From contig CALVAP010000003.1 in NCBI GenBank assembly GCA_944325625.1, positions 1 to 64,000 on the forward strand: a stretch of 64,000 nucleotides of DNA. The letters are read 5' to 3'. Of the stretch, positions 7,555 through 16,406 are shown piece after piece. Below the pieces are notes generated by a model that did no database searches, was not told the DNA's origin, and was given only the letters and a program-made list of their open reading frames with translations. The DNA is from Candidatus Gastranaerophilales bacterium. GTDB taxonomy: Bacteria; Cyanobacteriota; Vampirovibrionia; Gastranaerophilales; Gastranaerophilaceae. The position numbers and the translations under genes are program-made. Positions within the stretch are counted from its first letter, which is position 1; every line of letters begins with the position of its first letter.

Positions 7555-9168
7555 TTATTGTGGAACCGGCATGCCTTTACTTTTCCTCATACTGATTACG
7601 GCTAGATAACTATCGTTCATGATTTTTCCAAGCTGACATATAGCATTGACACATCTTCCATCCAGCAAAATTCGAGATATATCAATATATAAATTTACCA
7701 AATCATTGGTACACATCATCTTTTTTCCTGTAACTGAACTTTCTATCTTTCTTACTACGTTATAACACGCCTCTGTTTTGGGTTCATACATAAGCATATA
7801 ATCCCTGATTGCAGCTAATGTACATACAAGTGTATCCGCATAAACATTAGATATAAGCTCGTTTGTATCGAAAAATTCTGTTACTACCTTGGCATCTCTT
7901 AATCGTTGTAAAACTTTTGTATTCGCCGTAAATGCCATAAGATTAAAATTTATATCAACATTTTTATAACCATTCTTGTCCGCCCAAGTTCTAATTTTAT
8001 TTTTTATTGCATCAGGATATCCCGGAATTGGAAACTCTATCTTATTTCTATCTGCCTCTTGAGTGGCTTTAATCCTCTTCCAAGCACATTTCATACTCGT
8101 TGAAAACTTCTCTTTTGCTTTTGGGTTTTGCTCCCAAAATTCTTGCATTCTTAATCTCATTTTGGAACTTAAAGACGTTGTCTGAGAAATTTCTGCATAA
8201 TTAACAGATTTTTCACCCCTGTTTTTCATAAAACGACTCAACGCCTCTTTTACAGGTTTACTCGAACCTAGTCCCCATGCATCTTCAAGAACTTGCCTAA
8301 ACGTTTCTGCCGCCTGCGGATTATTTCTATAAAACTCTTTTTGTCTCATTGATTGAGCATATATTCTCTGCGGATTTCCCGAATAGTAATCTATCAATGA
8401 CTCTGAAATTTTCTTCTTCTGCTCCTCTGACATTTCTCCCCGCGGAATATACACATATGCACCACTAGAGGATTTTTGTTCTAAATTTTGAAGCTTTCTT
8501 GCTGACATCTCTGCATTCATTCTCTCATTGTATTCTCTATCCGAAAACTTCAAAACTATAGAATAATGCTTATTTAAAAGAGGAATCTGCATTTTTTTCA
8601 TAGCATAAACTACACCTTTATCATCGGTATATTTTTTCAAATCTCTTGTCGAAAAACCTTCAGCCCAGTATAATTTCAACATCTGCAGTGCTAAATCCTC
8701 ATCTTTACTAAAATATTGGGACTTCCCTTGCTTTACATCACTTATCAAAGATCCCTCAGAAGCGTCCAAGTCATCTGATGATATTACATCTTTAAATTCC
8801 GGATAAAGCTCCTTAACCTCATCCAATGATTCAGCATATCTAATATCATCATAAACATGTTTATGAACATCAATCAAAGTAAGGTTTTTAGGATTGCCAT
8901 TTTCTAAAACAAAATTCGCAGCCTCACGAACTCTATCAGGAACTATAGATTTACCTTCCTCTTCTTCCGCTTCGTCAAAAATTTCCATAGTTTTTTTCAA
9001 ATCTATGCTATTGCCACCTTTAAAACTTAAAAAATAATTTCCCGATACCAAAGGAATACTTGATATACGCCCAGCTGCCTCAACTCCTAACTGGTCAGAT
9101 TGTTCAGTCTTAGTATTATTTTTTGCAAGTGAATAGGGTGTTATTAAAATCGGCGAAACCTTCATCAT
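7555..9168 (-). CDS. Uncharacterised large protein with internal repeats (NUMOD3-like stretch)
   Basis: The 537-residue product has no signal peptide or clear membrane segment. An N-terminal LSFKGGN motif lies near residue 47. Around 245-275 is SEEQKKKISESLIDYYSGNP, which resembles the NUMOD3 helix found next to nuclease domains, but no nuclease motif follows. A 24-residue unit occurs twice: EFYRNNPQAAETFRQ...AW and EFWEQNPKAKEKFST...AW. GGAAG lies 7 bases before the paired ATG codons (9168/9165). It is transcribed after the fusA terminator, so probably from its own promoter. The function is unknown. Confidence 0.7.
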   Translation of the reverse strand: MMKVSPILITPYSLAKNNTKTEQSDQLGVEAAGRISSIPLVSGNYFLSFKGGNSIDLKKTMEIFDEAEEEEGKSIVPDRVREAANFVLENGNPKNLTLIDVHKHVYDDIRYAESLDEVKELYPEFKDVISSDDLDASEGSLISDVKQGKSQYFSKDEDLALQMLKLYWAEGFSTRDLKKYTDDKGVVYAMKKMQIPLLNKHYSIVLKFSDREYNERMNAEMSARKLQNLEQKSSSGAYVYIPRGEMSEEQKKKISESLIDYYSGNPQRIYAQSMRQKEFYRNNPQAAETFRQVLEDAWGLGSSKPVKEALSRFMKNRGEKSVNYAEISQTTSLSSKMRLRMQEFWEQNPKAKEKFSTSMKCAWKRIKATQEADRNKIEFPIPGYPDAIKNKIRTWADKNGYKNVDINFNLMAFTANTKVLQRLRDAKVVTEFFDTNELISNVYADTLVCTLAAIRDYMLMYEPKTEACYNVVRKIESSVTGKKMMCTNDLVNLYIDISRILLDGRCVNAICQLGKIMNDSYLAVISMRKSKGMPVPQ

Positions 9169-9256
9169 AAATAAACTTCCTTTTTTTGGTTAGTGTAAAC
9201 CTCCTAATCAAAGTATTTTGCCCCAAAAACAAAAATATTTACAGATTTTAACACAA

Positions 9257-9285
9257 GAATGCACCTGCTTTTTGCAGATGCATTC
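9257..9285 (-). terminator. Rho-independent terminator after fusA
   Basis: Read on the minus strand: GAATGCATCTGC, an AAAAA loop, then GCAGGTGCATTC, followed by TTGTGTT. The 12-position stem has two G-T wobbles. It lies 23 bases past the fusA stop. Confidence 0.8.
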
Positions 9286-9307
9286 TCGATTATACAATCT
9301 CACAAAA

Positions 9308-11392
9308 TTAAGCAGATGCGCCTGATTTTGCGATAATTTCTGCTTCAATGTTAGACGGAACTTGCTCATAGCATTTGAATTCCATTGAGAAAGTACCTCT
9401 ACCTTGAGTTTTTGAACGAATGTCTGTAGCATATCCAAACATTTCAGAAAGAGGAACAATTGCATTGATTTTTTGAATTCCTGTTCCTTCAATGATTTCC
9501 ATACCTTCAACACGTCCTCTTCTTGAAGAAATATCTCCGATAATATCTCCGGTATTTTCTTCTGGAACTTCTATTTCAACCTTCATCATAGGTTCAAGAA
9601 TACAAGGTCTGGCTTTTTTAGTACCTTCTTTCATAGCCATAGAGCCTGCGATTTTAAACGCCATTTCAGAAGAGTCAACTTCGTGGTAAGAACCATCATA
9701 AAGTTCAACCTTAACGTCTATCATCGGGAACCCTGCTAAGATGCCGCCTTCGAGAGCTTCTTCCATACCTTTTCTTGCCGGTTCGATATATTCTTTAGGA
9801 ATTGCTCCACCGACAATTTTGTTTTCAAATACAAATCCTGCATTTTCTTCAGCCGGTGAAATTCTAACTTTAACGTGTCCATACTGACCTTTACCACCTG
9901 ATTGACGGATGAACTTAGAATCTTGATCAGCATTTCCTCTGATTGTTTCTCTATATGCAACTTGCGGTTTACCAACGTTAGCATCAACTTTAAATTCTCT
10001 TAAAAGTCTATCAACGATGATATCCAAGTGCAACTCACCCATACCGGAAATAATTGTCTGACCTGTTTCATTATCAGATTTAACTCTGAATGAAGGATCT
10101 TCTTCTGCTAATTTTTGCAATGCAATACCCATTTTATCTTGGTCTGCTTTTGTTTTAGGCTCAATTGCAACAGAAATAACAGGTTCAGGGAAAGACATTC
10201 TTTCAAGGATAATCGGCGCTTTTTCATCGCACAGAGTATCACCTGTTGTAGTATCTTTCAATCCTACAGCAGCACAAATATCACCTGCGTATACTTCTTG
10301 AATTTCGTTTCTTTGGTCTGCATACATTTGAACAAGTCTTGAAATACGTTCTTTTTTGCCGTTAGTAGCATTAAGAACATAAGACCCTGCAGTCAGTTTA
10401 CCTGAGTAAACACGCAAGAATGTTAAACGACCAACATATGGGTCAGTCATAACTTTGAATGCAAGAGCTGAGAAGGGTTCGCTTTCTGATGAATGTCTTT
10501 CAACTTTAGAACCATCTTCCAACTCACCTTCAATAGCTTTAACATCAAGCGGAGAAGGTAAATATTCAACTACGTTATCCAAAAGCAATTGAACACCTTT
10601 GTTCTTAAAAGCTGTACCACAACACATTGGAACAATTTTGTTCTCGCAAGTTGCTTTTCTGAGAACTCTTTTCAGTTCTTCCATAGAAGGTTCCTCACCT
10701 TCCAAGAACTTCATCATCAAGTCATCGTCAAACTCAGAAATAGCTTCTACCAATGCTGCGTGATATTCATTTGCTTTATCAACCATATCTGCAGGAATAT
10801 CTTCAACTTTAATATCCGTACCCAAATCATTTGTATAGATGTGAGCTTTCATATCAAGAAGGTCAACAATTCCTGTAAACTTATCTTCTGCACCTATAGG
10901 AAGCTGAATTGGGTGAGCATTAGCACCTAGTCTGTTTCTTACTTGGTCTAATACACGATAGAAGTTAGCCCCTGTTCTGTCCATTTTGTTAACAAAAACC
11001 ATTCTTGGAACTTCGTATCTGTTAGCTTGTCTCCAAACGGTTTCTGATTGTGATTGAACACCACCTACTGCACAAAATACAGCTACAACACCGTCTAAAA
11101 CACGCAATGAACGTTCAACTTCGATAGTAAAGTCAACGTGACCGGGGGTGTCAATGATATTGAGCTGATGTCCTTTCCACATTGCCGTTACCGCTGCGGA
11201 TTGAATTGTAATACCACGTTCTCTTTCCTGATCCATAAAGTCAGTTACGGCAGCACCGTCGTGTACTTCACCTATTTTGTGAGTTTTACCGGTATAAAAC
11301 AATATACGTTCCGTCGTTGTCGTTTTACCGGCATCGATGTGGGCTGCTATCCCAAAGTTTCTTACCTTTTCTAAAGGTGTTTGTCTTGCCAT
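9308..11392 (-). CDS. fusA: Elongation factor G
   Basis: This GTPase moves tRNAs and mRNA through the ribosome and helps recycle ribosomes. The 694-residue product is full length. The G1 loop [15 protein letters not shown] (about 17-31), DTPGH and NKMD are intact; domains II-V follow and the C-terminal [15 protein letters not shown] is typical. GAGG precedes the ATG. Unlike most bacteria, no rpsL, rpsG or tuf lies beside it: the neighbours are an unrelated lineage-specific gene downstream and divergent comEC upstream. Confidence 0.98.
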   Translation of the reverse strand: MARQTPLEKVRNFGIAAHIDAGKTTTTERILFYTGKTHKIGEVHDGAAVTDFMDQERERGITIQSAAVTAMWKGHQLNIIDTPGHVDFTIEVERSLRVLDGVVAVFCAVGGVQSQSETVWRQANRYEVPRMVFVNKMDRTGANFYRVLDQVRNRLGANAHPIQLPIGAEDKFTGIVDLLDMKAHIYTNDLGTDIKVEDIPADMVDKANEYHAALVEAISEFDDDLMMKFLEGEEPSMEELKRVLRKATCENKIVPMCCGTAFKNKGVQLLLDNVVEYLPSPLDVKAIEGELEDGSKVERHSSESEPFSALAFKVMTDPYVGRLTFLRVYSGKLTAGSYVLNATNGKKERISRLVQMYADQRNEIQEVYAGDICAAVGLKDTTTGDTLCDEKAPIILERMSFPEPVISVAIEPKTKADQDKMGIALQKLAEEDPSFRVKSDNETGQTIISGMGELHLDIIVDRLLREFKVDANVGKPQVAYRETIRGNADQDSKFIRQSGGKGQYGHVKVRISPAEENAGFVFENKIVGGAIPKEYIEPARKGMEEALEGGILAGFPMIDVKVELYDGSYHEVDSSEMAFKIAGSMAMKEGTKKARPCILEPMMKVEIEVPEENTGDIIGDISSRRGRVEGMEIIEGTGIQKINAIVPLSEMFGYATDIRSKTQGRGTFSMEFKCYEQVPSNIEAEIIAKSGASA

Positions 11393-11437
11393 TTGTTTTT
11401 CCTCTTTTTCTTTATTTTTATTACTTATTAAACAGCT

Positions 11438-11467
11438 ATTATGCTATCTGATACAATTTTGACACAA
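11438..11467 (-). promoter_or_regulatory. Putative fusA promoter
   Basis: On the minus strand TTGTGT (11467-11462), 18 bases, CATAAT (11443-11438). This gives a leader of about 40 bases. It faces the comEC promoter across a short shared region. Confidence 0.45.
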
Positions 11468-11476
11468 AAATACTGT

Positions 11477-11505
11477 TTGTAAAATATATGTTAACAATCT
11501 ATAAT
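11477..11505 (+). promoter_or_regulatory. Putative comEC promoter
   Basis: TTGTAA (11477-11482), 17 bases, TATAAT (11500-11505). The -10 box is perfect. The start codon is about 25-30 bases further on. Confidence 0.6.
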
Positions 11506-11529
11506 AAAATGCGTACTTGTAAGAGTTGA

Positions 11530-13890
11530 GTGGAAATGTTTAGAAAAACCCAATATACAGCATTATTGACTGTTATGTACATGCTTGGTATTTTTTCTTT
11601 CTTTAAAGAGTGTGAAATCCTTTTTTCCATTATCGTCTTTTTTGTAACAATATATTTACTTTTTACAAACAAAATAAAAAAGCACTATGCAGTTATCTGC
11701 GTATTAATTTTTATCTTTGGAATTTCTTATGCTGACTTTAAGATGAAAGAAGAAGATTTCCTAAACTCTATTGCACCTGCTGAGGTCACTTTAGTTGGTC
11801 AAGTTGCATCAATTCCAACGTCCGCCCAAGAAAACAAGACAAAATTCTTTTTGAACGTTAAACAAGTAACAACGGATTATAAACTATATGAAACAACCGG
11901 CAAAACTTTTGTAACTATCAATGACACAAAGGAGAAATACAAGAACATAAAAATTGGTGATGAAATAAAATTAAATGCAAAATTAAGAATACCTCAAGAT
12001 GCAACAAATCCATCCCAATTTAGCTATAGAAACTACCTTAAGAACTTTAATACGTTCACAACTGCATATACAAAATCCGGTGAGTGGGAAATAACATCCC
12101 CTCCGCAAAATTTAAAATCAAAATTCATTCAAAATCTGAACATTGTAAGGCATCGCATCATCGAAAAACACAATAGAATTATCAAATCTCCAAACATAGA
12201 AATACTTGGAGGCATAGTATTCGGTGACGACGCAATAACTCCGCCTGAAGATATTAAAATCTCCTTCATACACTCAGGACTAATGCATATACTGGCTGCT
12301 TCGGGATTAAATGTTGCATTAATATTCGGAATATGGTTCTTTATATTCTCAAAACTGAAAATTCCATACAAAACAGGTACAACAATAGGCATTTTTATAA
12401 TACTGTTTTATACAATGATGACAGGCTTGGGACCACCTGTATTAAGAGCTGCACTAATGCTTACTTTTGCTCTTTTTGGAAAGTTAATTGACAGAGATGC
12501 CGACAATGTTGCTCTTTTGCTGCTCGTTGCATCCATTATTTTGATTTACAATCCTGCTTACCTTTTTGACGTCGGTTTTCAACTTTCTTTTGTCGTAACT
12601 TTAGGACTGCTCAAGTTTTGTCCTCTTATCGCTAACAAGACAAAACAATTTCCTCAATCTATTGCCGGAGCTATCTATGTACCTCTGGTTGCTCAAATTA
12701 TGGTCGCGCCAATACAAATGTATTACTTTAACACCTTTGCTCTTTATTCCCTTTTTGCAAATATTGTTTCACTGCCTTTTGTGAGTATGATAAGCTTTCT
12801 TGGTTTTAGCAGTTCAATACTGGCATTAGTACCAAATATTCCTTCTTTTGTAATATCTTCTTTTGACTACGTAATGAACCCAATATTGAGCGCACTTGTT
12901 TGGATCTCAAATTTCTTTTCAACCCTGCCAAACTCGCTTTTAACCACAACCCAATGTAATTTTTATCAAATAATAATCTATTACGTTATTATTACAATCT
13001 TATACTTTATACTAAAAAACGGACTCTCAAGAAAATATATTGTAAGTATTATAATCGCAGCCATAGTGCTTTTTATCACAACACTTTCACCCCAAAATAA
13101 TAATCTCGAAGCAATATTTTTCAATGTAGGTAATGCTGATGCAATTTTGGTTAAAACTCCAGACAACAAATACACTCTCATTGATACTGCAAATCCTCCA
13201 TATCAACAAGGCTTATCTCAAGCAAAAGCGATTATATATGAATATCTGAAAGACAACGGAATTAAAGAACTTGAATATCTTATAATAACCCACTATGACA
13301 CAGACCATGCCGGAGGCGCAATCGATTTATTAAATCTCATAAAGGTTAAAACCCTTATACTAAACCCAAAGATAAACAACTCAAAACTTGCACAAAGTAT
13401 TATTCAAGAAGCCAAAGCAAAAAATATCAAAATCATATATGTCAAAAATCAAACCGAATATAAATACAAAGAAGGCTTCATGCGCATATTCTTTGCACCG
13501 CAGGAAAATGACGAAAACAATGCGTCAATAAACACCGTTTTCACTAAAAATAATAAAACGATACTACTTACCGGCGATAGCGAGCTTAAAGCAACAAAGA
13601 GATTAAACCTACCATCAAATATAGACATACTCAAAGTCGCTCATCACGGAGCAAAAGGTTCAATTGACTACAACTTTCTAACTTCAAAAAACATTAAAAC
13701 AGCAATACTGTCAACAGGACCAAACAAATATAATCACCCTTCATATGAAACAATTTACGATATACAAAAGGCAAAAGTAAACTTGCTAAGAACCGACGCT
13801 CACAATGCAATAAAAATATCCATCTCAAAAGACAAAATAAAAACGTTCTCTTATAACAGCAAAAGAAAAAAATGGGTAAATATTGATTGA
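11530..13890 (+). CDS. comEC: ComEC/Rec2 DNA-uptake channel
   Basis: Inner-membrane channel that carries single-stranded DNA into the cytoplasm in natural transformation. The 786-residue product has the family order: N-terminal membrane helices and a DUF4131/OB-like region (about 1-190), the polytopic competence domain (about 215-510, with LMHILAASGLNVALIFG), and a C-terminal metallo-beta-lactamase-like domain with GNADAILVKTP and THYDTDHAGG (about 586-596). The start is either GTG 11530 or ATG 11536. Type IV prepilins elsewhere in the window would fit a transformation pilus, but no comEA or pilQ is present here. Confidence 0.92.
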   Translation: MEMFRKTQYTALLTVMYMLGIFSFFKECEILFSIIVFFVTIYLLFTNKIKKHYAVICVLIFIFGISYADFKMKEEDFLNSIAPAEVTLVGQVASIPTSAQENKTKFFLNVKQVTTDYKLYETTGKTFVTINDTKEKYKNIKIGDEIKLNAKLRIPQDATNPSQFSYRNYLKNFNTFTTAYTKSGEWEITSPPQNLKSKFIQNLNIVRHRIIEKHNRIIKSPNIEILGGIVFGDDAITPPEDIKISFIHSGLMHILAASGLNVALIFGIWFFIFSKLKIPYKTGTTIGIFIILFYTMMTGLGPPVLRAALMLTFALFGKLIDRDADNVALLLLVASIILIYNPAYLFDVGFQLSFVVTLGLLKFCPLIANKTKQFPQSIAGAIYVPLVAQIMVAPIQMYYFNTFALYSLFANIVSLPFVSMISFLGFSSSILALVPNIPSFVISSFDYVMNPILSALVWISNFFSTLPNSLLTTTQCNFYQIIIYYVIITILYFILKNGLSRKYIVSIIIAAIVLFITTLSPQNNNLEAIFFNVGNADAILVKTPDNKYTLIDTANPPYQQGLSQAKAIIYEYLKDNGIKELEYLIITHYDTDHAGGAIDLLNLIKVKTLILNPKINNSKLAQSIIQEAKAKNIKIIYVKNQTEYKYKEGFMRIFFAPQENDENNASINTVFTKNNKTILLTGDSELKATKRLNLPSNIDILKVAHHGAKGSIDYNFLTSKNIKTAILSTGPNKYNHPSYETIYDIQKAKVNLLRTDAHNAIKISISKDKIKTFSYNSKRKKWVNID

Positions 13891-13914
13891 AATTATGGCT
13901 ATTTTTTTTAATAA

Positions 13915-13923
13915 TGATATAAT
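13915..13923 (+). promoter_or_regulatory. Extended -10 promoter before the small Cys-rich gene
   Basis: TGATATAAT, a perfect extended -10 box (TGnTATAAT), 27 bases before the ATG at 13950. No clear -35 box is seen, as is usual for this promoter type. Confidence 0.5.
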
Positions 13924-13949
13924 ATTAAGCATAGTTTAGGGGAGAAGAT

Positions 13950-14156
13950 ATGAAAAAATGTCCTTTTAATAACAACGAATGCAACGCAGAATGCGCGCTT
14001 TTTATAGCACCTGATGACCTTAATGAGTTAGTATGCGCAAGACTTAACTCAATAGGCGTATATGATAAAGAAAACGGATTGTGCTCACTAAAAAGCCTTG
14101 CCCTCTCCGGCTCAAGATTCATGTTTGAGAGGACTTCATCCGTAAATAGAGGCTAA
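13950..14156 (+). CDS. Small Cys-rich protein
   Basis: The 68-residue product has Cys in the pattern C-x6-C-x3-C near its start (CPFNNNECNAECALF) and two more further on (VCARL, LCSL). The spacing suggests metal binding or a small zinc-stabilised fold. GGGGAG lies 6 bases before the ATG and a good extended -10 lies upstream, so it is very likely expressed. It is followed after 3 bases by the nitrilase gene and probably heads an operon with it and the carboxypeptidase. The family was not recognised. Confidence 0.75.
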   Translation: MKKCPFNNNECNAECALFIAPDDLNELVCARLNSIGVYDKENGLCSLKSLALSGSRFMFERTSSVNRG

Positions 14157-14159
14157 ATT

Positions 14160-14978
14160 ATGTCAAAATCAAAAATATTAATTGTACAAAATGCACCCGC
14201 AATAAAACACAAAGAACAAAACCTCGAAGATGTTAAAAACATGCTAAAACAACACAAAGGCGAAACCTTTGACCTGATAATTTTGCCTGAACTATTTGCT
14301 GTAGGCTGGCATCCCGAATCTTTTGTCGAAAATGCGGAAACACTTGACAACAGTCCAACTTTAAACCTATTGAAAGAAACCGCAACACTGTTTAACTCAA
14401 ACGTAATTGGAGGAAGCTACGTTCTTAAAGAGGAAAAAACAAATTTGCTTCGAAACGCATGTCCAATTATAAACAGAAAAGGTGAAGTGTTGGGACATTA
14501 TTTCAAAGTACATCTTTTTTCGCACTTTCTCTATAATGAGGGTAAATACTTAACTAGCGGAGAAGAAGGACTTATTGTAAACACGGATATTGGCAAAATT
14601 GGGGTGAGTATCTGTTATGACATAAGGTTTCCAGAATTGTTCCGAGCATACGCATATGAAGGCGCAGATTTAATGGTAGAAGTAGCAGCCTGGCCCAAAT
14701 ACCGCCAAAACCACTGGGAAACCCTTTCCAAAGCACGAGCTATTGAAAATCAATCATTTATGATTTCTGTTTCGCAAAGCGGACACATTATGGATGAAGA
14801 ATGGAACCTCGGACATTCAACTGTCGTCGCGCCATATGGTGAAATAATTTGCCAAACAGGTTTTGAACCTTGCACACAAATTGTTGAAATAGATATTGAT
14901 GAAGCAAGAAAACTTAAAAAAGAATTTACAATTTTAAAAGACAGAAAACCTCTACCCTATAGAGTTAAGGAGATATAA
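14160..14978 (+). CDS. Carbon-nitrogen hydrolase (omega-amidase/nitrilase family)
   Basis: Cytoplasmic amidase of the nitrilase superfamily. The catalytic triad is visible: Glu44 (ILPELF), Lys116 (HYFKVHLF) and Cys152 (SICYDIRFPELFRAYA). The AxEGADLM and AWP blocks and a length of 272 residues fit the omega-amidase/YafV-type branch, which hydrolyses alpha-keto acid amides such as alpha-ketoglutaramate. The substrate cannot be fixed from sequence. Its stop overlaps the next start by one base (TAATG). Confidence 0.9.
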   Translation: MSKSKILIVQNAPAIKHKEQNLEDVKNMLKQHKGETFDLIILPELFAVGWHPESFVENAETLDNSPTLNLLKETATLFNSNVIGGSYVLKEEKTNLLRNACPIINRKGEVLGHYFKVHLFSHFLYNEGKYLTSGEEGLIVNTDIGKIGVSICYDIRFPELFRAYAYEGADLMVEVAAWPKYRQNHWETLSKARAIENQSFMISVSQSGHIMDEEWNLGHSTVVAPYGEIICQTGFEPCTQIVEIDIDEARKLKKEFTILKDRKPLPYRVKEI

Positions 14979-16321
14979 TGCTTAAAAAAATACTGGGAAT
15001 AACAGCAATTTGCACGTTTTTATTCGCACAAAGTGTACAAGCCAAGAAGCTTGACCTCGATAGCACAATAAAGAACTCTGAGTTAAACAAAACATCAACA
15101 ATAGCTGTTTCTGTGCGAAATGCTCAAACAGGAGAGGTAGAATATGAATACAATCAAAATAAACTATTGCATCCGGCATCAGTATTAAAACTGATAACGC
15201 TTCCTGTATCACTGGATGCCCTTACTCCTGAATACAAGTACGAAACAAAATTTGCTCTTGACAAAAACAACAATCTTTACATAAAGCTTTCTGCTGACCC
15301 TTCTTTAACTTCCAATCAGCTAAAACAGGCAATAGCGAATATTCCCAAAAAAGAGTTGAACAATCTATATATTGATGACAAAGTTCTTGATCGTTACGAA
15401 TGGGGAATAGGCTGGATGTGGGACGATGAAACAAACCCCAGAATGGCAAAATTCAGCCCATACAATCTAAATCAAAACGTACTTAACGTGAAAGTTTCTC
15501 CTACAACACCAAAGCAACAAGCTCAAATAACTCCGCTTGCTACCGGCACTGCAACCGTTATGAATATGGTTGTAACTGGAAATAAGGATGAACTTTTTGT
15601 CTACAGACAAAACTCAATTTCGCCTAATTTAGTCTATTTGTACGGAACAGTATCAACCCCACAGCTTGTAAAAATTCCGATAGGCAATCCCGAAAGATTT
15701 TTCTTAACTAATCTTACAAATCAACTAAAAGCAAGAAACATAAGCCATCTTCCGCCAATGATAGCATCATACCCTAAAGATGCAAAAGCCTTCTACACTA
15801 TAGAGAATGGAATAACTGATGCTATTGCTAAAATCCTCCAAAACAGTGATAATTTTTATGCGGAAACCCTATTTAAAACAGCCGCAGGAGTTAAGGCAAA
15901 TGACCAGGGAACTTTTGACAATTCCATAAAAATGTTTGAAAACTACTATAAAAAGTACGGCTTAGATACCCAAAAAGTCATTCTTGCTGATGGTAGCGGA
16001 GTTTCAAGGAACAATCTTTTTAGCACAGATTGGATTAGTGAAGCTTTGTATAAAATCCAAAAAGACAAAAACTTTAGCTTAATTAAAGAAAAACTTCCTG
16101 CCCCCACAACAGGTACAATGAAAAACAGGCTTGAACCTTATGCTCAAAATCTGAAAGCAAAAACAGGTACGCTAGCAAATACAAGTACGATTGCAGGTTA
16201 TCTGACAGACAAAAGCGGAGAAGAACATATTCTGACAATCTTTGTAGCCAATTTTATTGATGAACCGAAAAAAGCCCAAGAGCTTCAAGACAAAATTATA
16301 ACGGAAATATACAATAAGTAA
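14978..16321 (+). CDS. dacB: D-alanyl-D-alanine carboxypeptidase, PBP4/S13 family
   Basis: Penicillin-binding peptidase that trims or opens peptidoglycan cross-links in the periplasm. A signal peptide (about 1-22, ending SVQA) is followed by the catalytic S68-VL-K71 motif (HPASVLKLITLP), the SxN-type motif in DGSGVSRNN, and KTGT (LKAKTGTLANTS). The usual non-catalytic insertion lies between the first and second motifs. At 447 residues it is of normal size. AAGGAG precedes the start, which overlaps the nitrilase stop by one base. Confidence 0.92.
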   Translation: MLKKILGITAICTFLFAQSVQAKKLDLDSTIKNSELNKTSTIAVSVRNAQTGEVEYEYNQNKLLHPASVLKLITLPVSLDALTPEYKYETKFALDKNNNLYIKLSADPSLTSNQLKQAIANIPKKELNNLYIDDKVLDRYEWGIGWMWDDETNPRMAKFSPYNLNQNVLNVKVSPTTPKQQAQITPLATGTATVMNMVVTGNKDELFVYRQNSISPNLVYLYGTVSTPQLVKIPIGNPERFFLTNLTNQLKARNISHLPPMIASYPKDAKAFYTIENGITDAIAKILQNSDNFYAETLFKTAAGVKANDQGTFDNSIKMFENYYKKYGLDTQKVILADGSGVSRNNLFSTDWISEALYKIQKDKNFSLIKEKLPAPTTGTMKNRLEPYAQNLKAKTGTLANTSTIAGYLTDKSGEEHILTIFVANFIDEPKKAQELQDKIITEIYNK

Positions 16322-16406
16322 GTTTACAATAAGTCGTAAAAACTCCCTTCAAAAATTCCTTTGTGCTATGCTTAAAATATAGAATTAGAGACTTAGAGGC
16401 AATACA

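Noticed and set aside
9208-9513. Small antisense and same-strand frames within or at the end of fusA
   Set aside because: They lie in other frames of a clear fusA gene and its terminator, without ribosome-binding sites or recognisable products.
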